Source of the DNA: Albifimbria verrucaria
Lineage: Eukaryota > Ascomycota > Sordariomycetes > Hypocreales > Stachybotryaceae
Length of the DNA: 64,000 nucleotides
Reading direction: 5' to 3'
Assembly (NCBI GenBank): GCA_020081605.1
Contig: JAHREC010000046.1
Span: 1 to 64,000 of the forward strand
In this document: positions 54,658 through 64,000 of the stretch, one piece after another
Numbering within the stretch: the first letter of the stretch is position 1
How the letters are laid out: each line of letters opens with the position of its first letter
The notes under the pieces: generated by a model
Told to the model about the DNA's origin: nothing
Databases searched by the model: none
What the model saw: only the letters and a program-made list of their open reading frames with translations
Made by a program: the position numbers and the translations under genes

Positions 54658-55431
54658 TCAGGCTCGCCTTTCGCCGAGCGCTTCTTGTGGGATGACTCGT
54701 AAAGTCCCAGGGCTATGGGCGCGACACGTCGCAGAAAGGCCCTCAGACTCCCAGGTGGTGTCGGCAGTAGTGTCTCGGTAGCCAACCCACTGGACGCGGT
54801 ACCGGGGCGGGTCGACGGTCGATTCGAGGATACGGAAGACGTGAAATTCCTCGAGATCAGTAGCCTTTTCGCGACCGCCTAGGGCCTCCCAATACTCGAA
54901 GACTAAGTCGGGGACCTGGAGCTGCAGTTCGCGCTCGGGCTCCCAGCTCGTAGCAGTGCCCACCCACTGGACGAAGAAGTCGACGGTGGAAGTGTCCTTG
55001 TTGACGCGATGGGAGGCAAGACGCTCGATCTCAAAGACGTCGTCATCAGAGGCGGGACCAGGTTTGGCGGCTTCTTCTGTCGTCGAGGCTTCGCCGGTTC
55101 ATCGTCAACAACACCGTTAGGTTTTGACTGACCAACCTTGCCTTGGGGCTGGCGGTTCTCCAGGTTTAGGCTGATCGGCGGGATTAGACTCGGAGACGTT
55201 CTTGTCAGACGCAAGAGGGGTTTCGGGGACCACTGAGTTGTTCTCGAGTTCCTTGTTGGATCTGGGCTCGTCCCCAGTGACCCTGAACTCCTCGTTCACA
55301 GTGACGTGAGCACCAGCGTCGGATCGTTTTGTCGCGTTCTGGGCATTATTTTCGGCGGCCTTGACTCTGCCAGACCTCCTTCTGGTGACATCGTTCGGTG
55401 ACTCGTCTCCGGCGAGGTTCCTCCTGGCCAT
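54658..55431 (-). CDS. Dual-chromodomain protein, frame disturbed in the linker
   Basis: ATG at 55431 (MARRNLAG). The N-terminal 90 residues are charged and disordered with RRRSGRVKAAE. Two chromodomains follow close together: the first has VFEIERLASHRV, FFVQWVG and SWEPERELQ; the second has EFHVFRILEST, YRVQWVGYRDTT and TTWES. Chromodomains bind methylated histone H3. Between the N-terminus and chromodomain 1 the main frame hits three stops (T-stop-RCC-stop-R-stop). Another frame there reads sensibly (GKVGQSKPNGVVDDEPAKP), needing two compensating one-base shifts, at CCCC (about 55148) and at AAGAAG (about 55074). An intron could also do it. An upstream frame at 55467-55694 may be a 5' leader exon. 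Confidence 0.6.
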
Positions 55432-56378
55432 CTTCTCGAACAAGGTCAGTGTGCTGGCACACAGTTTTAGTTCGAATGCTTCAAGTTGAAGCCAATCTCA
55501 CTTCGCAACGAATGTAGGAAATTGAAAGCTGTTATCGTTGTCGTAGGGCTTGAGTGAGCCCGGTTGTTCGTGGGTGGATTCGCGACGCGATGGTAGGAGG
55601 TACGGGCGCGAACGCGCTTGGCCTTCAAGGATCCCGGAGATTTAGCCAATGGCGAAGACTTATGCGAGACGCGGTGGAGCTGATGCGATCTCACGAAGCT
55701 GGGAGGTTGCTACGGGCGAATTAATCTTTTCGGGGCGTGAAAAAATAGAGTACAACAGTCATAGGCTGCAGTAGATTCTATGGCCAGACAATCAATTGAC
55801 CAGGCAGCAGCGCGGGGCACGGACACAATAGCCTGAGGTTGGGAAGCAACCTGCATAACGATTGGTGGGCGAATGAAACACGATTCGTGATCGCAGCAAT
55901 AGCTATCGCAAAAGATAAGCATGCCTGCCGTGCTGGGTTTCAAGGCAAGGCTATGGCAACAAAGAATGCGCTGTCCGATGAAGCACCTCATGTCAGGATC
56001 GAGATATCATTTTCTTTGGGCTCTTAAAGATTCACGACCTTCTTCATTCATCGGGTAGAGTCTCGTTCAAGATCAATTTCAGATTCGTACAGTACTGTAT
56101 CCCGCCATTTATTTATCGTCAGCCTTGCCCAACTTCTTGCACATCTTTGGGGTTACACCTAGGTTAATTCCGGATGTTCATTTAATCCTTTGCGGGGCTA
56201 AAATGAACGGTTAAGGTACAGACTATTTATTCCAAACTCCCATAAAATCCATGATTTAAATGACCGCCATTATACCGCATAATGATCCTTCATGTTGCAT
56301 TCTTGTGCTCGGGATATCTTCAAGTGTCGTTGCATTGTAAATCCCAATCTCATCTTTGCTTTTAAGCTTTAACTTTCT
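55432..56378. other. Upstream region of the chromodomain gene; otherwise nothing seen
   Basis: A minus frame of 75 codons (55467-55694) starts at ATG and is basic. It may be a leader exon spliced to the chromodomain gene (GTGAGA donor near 55504, GAG acceptor before the ATG at 55431), but this is weak. Confidence 0.3.
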
Positions 56379-56768
56379 TCATTTTCTTTTTAATTGCTCT
56401 TCAAGTTCGTGAATCCTTCCTTGATACCGAAGCAGTAGTTCGTTCAGTCTTGCGCATTCCTGCGCCATGTTGGCCTTCATGGCTTGTTTTTCCTCTTGCA
56501 ACTCAAGGTATTCTTGTAATAATTTGTCGTAGTACTGTTTTACCCTTTCAAGATCTGCTCGAGTATGCTCGAGTGATCTTTCCACGCTGACTCGCGATGC
56601 TGTATCGCTTCTTGCTCGTGTTCCTTGGGGGCTAGGCTACTTAGAGTCAGCGCCGTCGCGCCAAAGTAGATAGTTGTTCATTACCTGCGGTGGGGACTCC
56701 TCTGGCACAGGACTAGTGTATTGATCCTTGACTGGATCATAGGCTACTTTTCCACCTCGAGTAGTCAT
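56379..56768 (-). CDS. Small spliced coiled-coil protein, 113 aa
   Basis: Exon 1 is 56768-56685 (ATG, 28 codons: MTTRGGKVAYDPVKDQYTSP and an acidic Pro-rich end). A 48-bp intron (GTAATG donor, GCTGAC branch, AAGTAG acceptor) follows; exon 2 is 56636-56379 in frame. Residues 50-113 are a nearly continuous coiled coil with heptads of Leu (SLEHTRADLERVKQYYDKLL, then LLLRYQGRIHELEEQLKRK). No stop or frameshift. No family recognised. It runs in the same direction as the larger coiled-coil gene 0.6 kb upstream, with a similar GTAATG donor, so the two could be related in function. Only the second exon is visible as a simple frame. Confidence 0.6.
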
Positions 56769-57409
56769 TGGGGATTGATGGGCTGATACAGTATTTGTGA
56801 TCGCTGAAGAACGCTTCCATTTACTCAGGTCTTTTCAGCCCAGTGAGTTACATACGCTGTACTTATACACACAAGTCTTCGGAGCAGTCATCGGCAATGA
56901 ACATCCTCAAATGCAAGATGTAGGAGACATTTCACAATCTCCACAACACTGAATGGAACCTGCCGGGTGGGGGATAAACTTTCGCTTGAGAGTGGCTGAC
57001 TTTCATATCACGCACTTCATCCCACCCACCAACTGCAGCTAGGAATATCAATTTACAGATCTCCTGCTGATGGTCACGGACCAGTTTAAGCCATGCAGAT
57101 CATTTCGACCCACAGATCCAATGCAGCATGGGGCATGGGGGCCATGTTCGCACCATGCTGGAGTGGATCGTGTAAATACGTCGAGCGGGTCGTACACTTA
57201 CGGTCAACCAACCATGAGCTAAGAGCATTGAGAGTCGTATGTTCTATCTCCACCGTCATCTTCTGCGTGAAATGCAAGAATAGCAAGGATGGGTATATGT
57301 GTATTTTCTCATTACTCTCGATTTGTAAAATGCGGTATTGTACAGGTTTCCAGAATTGTATGTAGTCTTCAACTTCAAGCATCATGATGTATTTGATCTT
57401 TCCTCAAGC
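56769..57409. other. Intergenic; no gene seen
   Basis: Promoter of the small coiled-coil gene and 3' flank of the next gene. A 99-codon minus frame at 57086-57385 is matched by an open plus frame, so neither is supported. Confidence 0.35.
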
Positions 57410-58559
57410 TTATCGCTTCCGCCGAGCTCTTTTCGGCTGACTCTTCCCTATTCTGTTGCCCTTTGCCCTTTGCTTTTGCTGACTGTTCATGGCAGCCTTT
57501 GCTCGCGTCACAGGTCCCTCTGCTGGCCTAGGAACCGTAGGACCTTTACCTTTGCTGACCTGTCCTCCGCCAAAGTGCTCTTTGAGGACCTGCACAAGTT
57601 CTTCCATTGTAAAGTCTCTCGGGTTACTGTCCGTTTGCCCATTTATCTCCTCTCCTATAGGGCTCCTCGGTGCCGCTTCGGATGCCATATTGTCATTTTT
57701 CTTGCTAGCTATTTCTTCCATCATGAACTTAAGTTCCTGCATTGCATCTTGCAAAGCAGCCACTTTTCCACATAATTCTTTGACGTTGTTGTCAGTTTCC
57801 ACGGTGTGCCTATGTACATTGGAAATGTCTGACTGAAGGCTTTTTCCGGTCTTCTGGAGAGCTTCTCTGGTTACTTCTGAATCTTTCGTATTCTGGTTCA
57901 ACGCTTCAGCAATAGATGCCGGTAATAAAGCAGGCAATGGTATAGCTATCTTGCGTCCAGGTGTTGGCGTTCCGGACCGTGCATTATTTGGCAACGGTAT
58001 GGGCTTTTCTGCTGAAGAGGGTGCGGGTGGCAGGTAGGTAGGTAGAGATGGGTGGTGTATTTGCCTCTGAAGCATTGGGCCTGCATTCGGGGAGCTGAGC
58101 TCCTGTTTTGCGGGTGAACATGTGGGACCTTGATCAGGCGAATATGATGGGCTAGAGGCGGAACACCATGTGTCGGATAGATGTGCGCTTGACCGCCGGG
58201 AGTTATTGGGATATAGTGCTTCATGAGTAGATAATGAGTTCGACTTTTTCCGTCTAAAGACAATTTGTGAGAATGATGAGCGGACGTGCTCTGACCATTG
58301 TCGTCGCGATGCTTTTGTACTTAACTGACGGTATTTGGCCTTGACTCGATTTGTCCAAGAGAGGGGCCATAGTGAAGATACTGGAAAGCGTTGTGAATTC
58401 AGTAGTTACTCCACAAATGTGGACAGCATCGAGCAAAAGTGAAGGTCGATTGTAAAATGAAAATGAAATGAACTAATGGTTGTGGGCCCCATGGAGCGTG
58501 AGCGGGTTCGATTCCTCATTACACGCATTAGCGCTGTGATATGAAGGGTTGTTCTCCAT
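57410..58559 (-). CDS. Charged coiled-coil protein with basic C-terminus, probable two exons
   Basis: The main exon (58380-57410, about 322 codons) is open without an in-frame ATG until residue 102, so an upstream exon is needed. One fits: ATG at 58559, 37 nt, GTAATG donor, then a 142-bp intron ending in TTTCCAG; the join keeps frame. The protein has WTNRVKAKYRQLSTKASRQW, a Ser/Pro-rich middle, a coiled coil (about residues 170-240, NVKELCGKVAALQDAMQELK), a short DFTMEELVQVLKEHF helix, and a Lys/Arg-rich end (KRARRKR). VTRAKAA near the C-terminus faintly recalls VTRS-stop-AKAAA in the 17-kb gene. Family and role unknown; possibly nuclear by its basic tail. Confidence 0.5.
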
Positions 58560-59777
58560 CGCGTGCCATGGCATGCCACCGGTCTGGCCCTGGGGCCGGT
58601 CTTAACGGCGTTGGCTCAGGAGCTGGTGCGACAGACTTTGGATGGCAGGGGCATGCTCTCACAAAACAATGAGCCGATCCTACAGTACAAGCATCTATTG
58701 TAGTACTGTAGCGACGTTCATACAGCGACGTTCATACGGCGTTAACCATCTTTGAACATAAGAGAGGCTGGCACTTTGGTGAAGGAATGGACAGTCTGAT
58801 TTCGCCTGTGTAAAGGGGTGGTAGGAGAACACTTCAACAAGGTTGCACGGCCCTGGCTCTGACAATGAATTCAAGCATGTCAAAATAATCGTCTCTATAG
58901 GCCGTTGGCAAACTAACAAGTTCTATTCTCGCTGCTTATTTATGTACTGCCAGGCTCACTATGCCTTCCCATCATGGTCACTCAACCTTACAGACACGCA
59001 CTAGTACGGGTATATCGCAACTTTACGGTGTTACTATACATAACAAATGACCATAATATATGCAGCAATTGAACATACCATTCATGCTTCGCACACGCTC
59101 TAGTAGCTGTCATAGCTCGACATCCGTTGACAGCCTGGTGCAGATCGTGATCACGCCCAGTGCTCCAGGGTAGCCCACTTGCATTGCGACAGGGAGCGAC
59201 CTGGAGCATCTGGTGGGCAAGGTTGATGTACCGTGTTAAGAAGCGAGTTAGAAAGCGTTCCCACGAAAAATGAATTCGTATTGTCTACGTTCAGTATTCC
59301 AGTTTTGTATTGTATGTACAGTAGCACACTTTATTGAATGAGAGCGGTTGTTTATCGTCCGTGAGACCACGAAGATAGAGGCACCGCCATCATGCCGCTA
59401 TTAGGTCATGTTTCCTATGAATATCGTCGTATAATCTTCCACGCGGCTTCATCTCTGTGAAAAAGCATTCAACTCATGGAACTAGCAACAAGAAACATGC
59501 AAGGCGTCACACCGTCGCTGTAGAGTAATCAGATCGTGATGTATTGGCGTATGCTCAAATAAAGCGCTCAACTGACCTTTGTGCCTCTTGACAAATTTTT
59601 TTTTCATAATACTTGACTTCATTATCTATTTATTTTTTGCTCATTTGTATTCTTGTTATTTTAACAACAAACTAGTGCCATACCGTAAAATATATGAATA
59701 AACAACCCATTTGTTGTCTCTGACATTGACTTGACGCTTCCATACGCATGCCCTCCCCACCACGACACAGTTCAAGT
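58560..59777. other. No gene seen
   Basis: Short frames. A tandem CAGCGACGTTCATAC (twice, 58708-58738) is present. 59590-59660 is very T-rich. Confidence 0.4.
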
Positions 59778-59993
59778 TCAACACACACAATAAGATGACG
59801 CTTTGCGCTGAACGCAACAAGTAGGTCCACCACATTTGGCCGAAAGATGCCATTGTCCCATGTTATCGCAGTTATATATTGCGCCGTCCGGCGCTGGAGC
59901 ACCATCCCGGTTTCCACATGCGTATTGGCCGTAATTGCACGCCAGTGCTGCAGTGGCCAATCCTAATGAAGCTATGATATGGCTTAAATACAT
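59778..59993 (-). CDS. Small secreted eight-cysteine protein, 71 aa
   Basis: ATG at 59993; an upstream in-frame extension exists, but the signal peptide begins here. Residues 1-18 are a clear secretion signal with an Ala-Leu-Ala end. The mature part of about 53 residues has eight cysteines in the order C, C, C, C, CC, C, C, with a Gly-rich CGGPTCC and a CVC end. Short, secreted, cysteine-rich proteins of this size are common effector-like or defence proteins of fungi. The spacing with YNC and GQW also resembles small chitin-binding-like modules, but I cannot assign a family. The frame is intact, and no intron is needed. Confidence 0.65.
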   Translation of the reverse strand: MYLSHIIASLGLATAALACNYGQYACGNRDGAPAPDGAIYNCDNMGQWHLSAKCGGPTCCVQRKASSYCVC

Positions 59994-61315
59994 AGTCGAT
60001 ATGTAGGACCCTAATCTTCTGAGAGAGTTAATGGAGAAATTTCCTTTCACAAGGGGGACTCTGCTGTCGTAACAAGGCTGGGTAGTAACACTCTCTTTAT
60101 AATGAGCCGAAGGGGCACTTGTCAAACGTGGTGGCTGAATGTATGTATGCGACTGTGTGTCATTTCACCGGCATAGACTCTATTTCCGCCTCCCTCCAGC
60201 CCTCCTTTCCCTCCCTCTTCCTCCAGTGTGTGGGTGGCTTTGGTGGGTATCCATCGTGACTCCGTTTTCGCAAACACACTAGGTCAGACCAGCCCACTTG
60301 ATGGACAACTAGTGGTCTAAACAATATAAGCTACGTAGTATGAATATATGGAGGCTGTATTCAGTTTGGATTTCTGTTTAACGGGGCTTGGTTCAAGTCA
60401 TACGGATCTGTTTTGATCGCTCGATAGACGGTTGTGAAGTGTGAGCCCAATGTGTGTAATGTTACAATTTATGCTCTACGCAGAGTACTGAAGAATCCGT
60501 ACAACCCTACATAGCTAGCTCAGTCAAAACTTGGCACACTGGACCATGAAATCGTGTGCACAAGCAAGAGGTTGGCAAATAGGTGACCAGTCCAGATCGC
60601 TCAAGGCTTTAGTTGACATCTTGTCATAGGAAACTTTGCACGATCGAAAATGATTGACTATGGACAAATTAAACGATTGTGTAGGATAGCTGAAAAGAAA
60701 GCATCAGCTGCCTCAAAATCACACGGTCCGCGCTCCCTTAGTACTTTTCAGAAGCGCATAGTGTGGCTCCAGATGTGCAGATGGCGGCATTCCTTTCCCT
60801 CTCTGGACCGCACGGGAGATATCAGGTATATGCCATACAGCGATTTAATGGGAAAGAAAATTGCGTTTTCATCGAGCGAGTGCCCTTGATCAATGAACAT
60901 CTCATAGCGAACGAGGTTGTCTTCGAGATGGTCCGAAATGAAAAGTCCGTGAGCTATGGCCCTCTCCACCTCTGAGCTGACGATAGACCAAACAAACTCC
61001 CATGTAATTCTTCACTCTTCTCCGGGTAGCCGTGAAGTCGAAACGCATGTTATTTTCCACCGCTCGTCCGAGATGATGTATTGGTCACTTCCACATAGTG
61101 CATTATAGCTTCGCCGGTCGTGATAAATAGATTCGGCGCCTCTTTGATTGGCCACCAAAATGACACGATATGCACAACATGGTAAGCACTTTGTAAGCGC
61201 TATATGGTGTCGTCCGTGTGGAAGCTCAATATCAGCGCCACATAAGCATGATGGCAACTTGAAGAGTGTTCAAATTGAGCTTCGCGGTACGTAAGCTACC
61301 ACTGGCATGTGCCAT
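59994..61315. other. No supported gene
   Basis: Promoter of the secreted protein, then C/T-rich DNA at 60180-60225. Plus and minus frames at 60748-60975 mirror each other and are not supported. Confidence 0.35.
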
Positions 61316-62032
61316 TTATCTTAGGTTTGAGCAACCTTCCACAGCATCCATGACGCATTCAACTTGAGTAGTTGGCTCTGCTTCCTCGGATGGAGAGATG
61401 TTGTCATAAACTTCTCCCATGGCAGGCGAGTGCTCATTGGAAATTCCATTCCCAGGAACCGAGTGATGATCTTGATAACCAGCACCAGGGTGTTGGGTCA
61501 ACTGTTCTACTATGTATAATCTCTGCTCGACCAGCGCCAGATACTCCAACGCGTCACCAAGCTGTTTCTTGAGGTCGGTAAGGGGTCTGAAACGTACGAA
61601 GTTTCAGCAGGCTTTTGTACAATGATATCCTGCCTCTGTCGCTGCGGTTGAGGGAAAAAGGACGGCGTGGATACAAATACCTTCCCTTACCATATGCTTG
61701 ACGTTGAGAAGTTTGGCTTGAAGAACAAGGTCAGCCCGACAGCGCTCGCCTCTGCACAAGGAGCCGTTGAGAACTGCAATGGGCGGGTTAACGGCTGTAG
61801 ATGAGCGAAGCGTGAGCTCCAAGATTGTGTACTGACCCTGTGATATATGGCGATCCAAATACCTCTTCTTGCTATACGTTCTGGTACAACCAGGGCATCG
61901 GACTTTTTCAGTTGCGCGTCTAGATGCCCCGGGAGGGCCTACAGGACCGCCATTTCCGTTCAAGACGATGGGAAAATCTGTAGTGATAGTGCTTTCTATT
62001 GACATGGGCTGAGCCGACATATCGGAGAGCAT
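61316..62032 (-). CDS. C2H2-like zinc-finger protein, three exons (last junction unresolved)
   Basis: ATG at 62032 follows MM-type upstream codons. Exon 1 (62032-61837) is Ser/Thr/Gly-rich and ends in VRCPGCTRTYSKKRYLDRHIS, with C-x2-C-x12-H. A GTCAGT donor and AAG acceptor give exon 2 (61716-61691, AKLLNVKHM), which supplies a second His 10 residues later, wider than the usual 3-5. A GTAAGG donor follows. Exon 3 (near 61580-61316) reads RPLTDLKKQLGDALEYLALV and a Glu-rich tail to 61316, but the phase at the TTTCAG acceptor does not match, so either the splice site differs or one base is wrong. Likely a DNA-binding or signalling zinc-finger protein; target unknown. Confidence 0.5.
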
Positions 62033-62959
62033 CAAGCAGGCTTATCTTTATTGAAATGAGGCGTTTGGGGTGGGAGGACGTTGTGGTGATGCCTGAGGAT
62101 TGTGGTTTTGTTTTCTCGTGTATAAGCATAGATATACACAAGTCGAAAGAGAAGACAAATTACAACCAAAGAAATCATGTACCAAGACTGATTCTTCAGT
62201 CAGCGACTGTATAGCGCTGCAATGTATCGTGAGGTAGGTATGTGAGCACCGATTGCGGGCTATTGGTAGACGAGCATTGTGTCTTAAGTAGGCAATACTG
62301 TACTGTACAGCAACAGATCTGTTATGAAGTTCACAAGCTCATTGGCATTACATTTGTGGATATCAAGTCACTCCCGGATATCACACCAAAGCATAGCGCT
62401 ATACGTTCTTACAGGATCATGTGGACAACTAGGTGAATTGGCCGAGTTATCACGGCTAAGAAACAGTGGGCACCTCCATCATGCCTTTGTGCTTTCGATT
62501 ACCGGAATGAGAATTAGATCCACGCTGCTTCCAATTTCAGGAATAGCGGTTCGTTGGGTTAAGGGAGTTGTCCAAGATGGCAAGGCTAAGCTCAAGTGCG
62601 TGACGGACCTGATCAATACTTGAACTCGACTTCACGCCCCGAATCTGTCAAGTTTTGGGCCTTTATTCCGAATAACCCCTGCCTGAAAACATGTAATCTT
62701 TACCTCTTAACTTTGAGCAGTCGAGGGTCTGTAAATAGGGCATGTTCTTTCCTTTTCCTCCCTTCTATCTTTACAGTATGACTATCCAGCACCAATGAAT
62801 AATTCCTTAGTGCCAACCTCAGCCAGAGCAACTCCTTGCCTATTTGTATGCTATTGTTTTTCTCTCTCGATTAATCAACTGTTTTGACTTGATTTCCTGG
62901 CCTTTGTGGTCTTCTTGATCACTGATCACCCTTACCTCCGTGATCATATCTATCAAATC
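62033..62959. other. Divergent upstream region; no gene
   Basis: Lies between the zinc-finger gene and the right-edge gene. A GATCACTGATCACC/GTGATCAT dyad is seen at 62918-62947, close to the next start codon. Confidence 0.35.
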
Positions 62960-64000
62960 ATGCTAGACAACCCCTGGGCCAACTGCCAGGACTGGCAATC
63001 GCTTCTAACTGTGAATGCGACGTATCTGCAAAAGAGACGCCAAAGACTTGACGTCGGTCAGAATGACGATCTCTCACCTAGCGAAGACATTGAACTACTC
63101 GAAGAAACCGCATTCAATCAACTACTGCACCTCCAATCGTGTGGACTGCTTATCGTGGCTTGTATGCCAGCTCGTGTAAAAATGAACCAGACAAGCACAG
63201 ACGCTTTCGGCCTTATCTTCAGTTTGTTTTTCAAGATACTCGAGTAGTCCCGGAATGCCGGCCTCCGTTGGCTGAGGAGCACCCTTTCATCCACAGTGTA
63301 AGAGAGTTGATGGTTCCCGATAGTTTCGTTTTCGGCATTTATAAGAGCAACAAGCAGAAGAATCTGAGAGGGGCTTGGATTGAGGATCCGGAAGCTACTT
63401 GGAACAGTGAGATGGCTACCGAGTTGAAAAAGCTAATTCCCGATTCCGTAAAACGCCATCCGCTCCACTTCATAACCCTGGCATCACAAATATCCAGGAC
63501 ACGTTCAAGGGCAGCTGTGACGACGTTTTTCTATCGTCTGCAAACGAAATTAACCTTTTGCAACTTGTCGAGGAACAAGCTATGGTACATCTATCTGATA
63601 CGTGGCAGACTGGGCTACCTGATATACCAGCCAGTCGTTCCATTTCGGAGTCATCAACTGAATCGGAAAACAGTTCAGAGTCATCAATTGACGATGAATC
63701 GAAAGATTCATCCGATATTCCCCGTATAAGCGTGGAAAACCAAAGAAATGTCTGGTTAAGCTGCATTGACTGGGGAAACTTGGTCCTTATGAATGAGCTA
63801 TACCTGAAGAGCTCGTACGAGGTTGGATCTGGTATGTCGCCGTGGACATACAATTGTTTCAAAGACCGTGCCACCATTAGACACCATGATTATAGAAAGT
63901 TATTCATTCTTCAAGCCTATGGGCTGGTCGTAATGAAGTTTATGGCTCCAAACATCAACGGTGCGACACGCACACGACCCTTTGTCCAGTTTCTCTTTCA
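62960..64000 (+). CDS. Hypothetical protein running off the right edge, two single-base frameshifts
   Basis: ATG at 62960 (MLDNPWANCQDWQSLLTV). The frame breaks at AAAAA (63178-63182) and at CCC (63476-63478); one added base at each restores a continuous frame to the window end. The protein has an acidic helix (SPSEDIELLEETAF), then LLHLQSCGLLIVAC and, after the shift, NEPDKHRRFRPYLQFVFQD, a Lys/Trp-rich middle, an acidic Ser/Glu-rich linker (SSTESENSSESSIDDESKDS), and then LFILQAYGLVVMKFMA with GATRTRPFVQFLF. The last two motifs echo the first pair, so the protein may hold two copies of one domain. No family recognised; 3' end lies outside the window. Confidence 0.55.

Noticed and set aside
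58490..58530. tRNA-like GGTTCGATTCC
   Set aside because: T-stem pairs fail at the outer positions and no matching 5' acceptor strand lies about 70 nt upstream; the other strand fits an exon and donor site instead.

Overview
The window looks like an accessory, gene-poor and repeat-damaged part of a filamentous ascomycete chromosome, most likely Eurotiales (Penicillium/Aspergillus type). Three things point there: short introns (47-74 bp in most models, 145 bp in one) with GTATGT/GTAAGT donors and CTGAC or CTAAT branch sites; fungus-restricted families (DUF7587, DUF3716-like, HeLo prion-domain kinase, F-box/ankyrin, DUF676-type alpha/beta hydrolases, fungal PD-(D/E)XK); and relics with stop codons of the kind left by C-to-T and G-to-A mutation. 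I see no rRNA, CRISPR array or convincing tRNA.

Left part (1-13.6 kb): an intact orphan gene (1.6-2.6 kb), an orphan gene with one in-frame TGA (4.5-5.3 kb), a fragment of an alpha/beta hydrolase, a PD-(D/E)XK nuclease relic, and a minus-strand five-exon alpha/beta hydrolase gene. A degenerate piggyBac transposon (9229-11781, TTAA target, matching terminal inverted repeats) has landed in codon 9 of that gene and cut its ATG away. Next come a decayed protein-kinase-like relic and the tail of a Ty3/Gypsy polyprotein.

Centre-left (14-24.5 kb): the most unusual block. A minus-strand cysteine-rich DUF3716-like gene is divergent from a spliced C48/Ulp1-like cysteine protease gene. That gene is followed only 8 bp later by a third, basic, proline-rich gene carrying one frameshift and one stop. 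A second, inverted and catalytically dead relic of the same protease lies at 19.8-20.3 kb. I read this as a candidate undescribed mobile element. A GC-rich stretch (20.4-22.3 kb) and several dispersed repeats follow.

Centre (24.5-50 kb): a DUF7587 gene, two small membrane-protein genes, an acidic orphan gene, a fungal orphan gene truncated by an 8-bp duplication, an F-box/ankyrin gene, a HeLo-domain kinase-like gene (heterokaryon-incompatibility/regulated-cell-death type), an F-box-like relic, and an FAD-dependent aromatic monooxygenase. Most carry frameshifts.

Right part (50-64 kb): nearly 5 kb with no gene but a perfect 14-bp hairpin, then a dual-chromodomain gene, a small spliced coiled-coil gene, a larger coiled-coil gene with no in-frame ATG in its main exon, a small secreted eight-cysteine protein, a zinc-finger gene, and a gene running off the right edge.

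Two decay signals overlap. Stops inside relics fit RIP-like or CpG mutation. Several frameshifts in otherwise healthy genes (FAD monooxygenase, right-edge gene) are single missing bases in homopolymers, which could equally be sequencing or assembly error.
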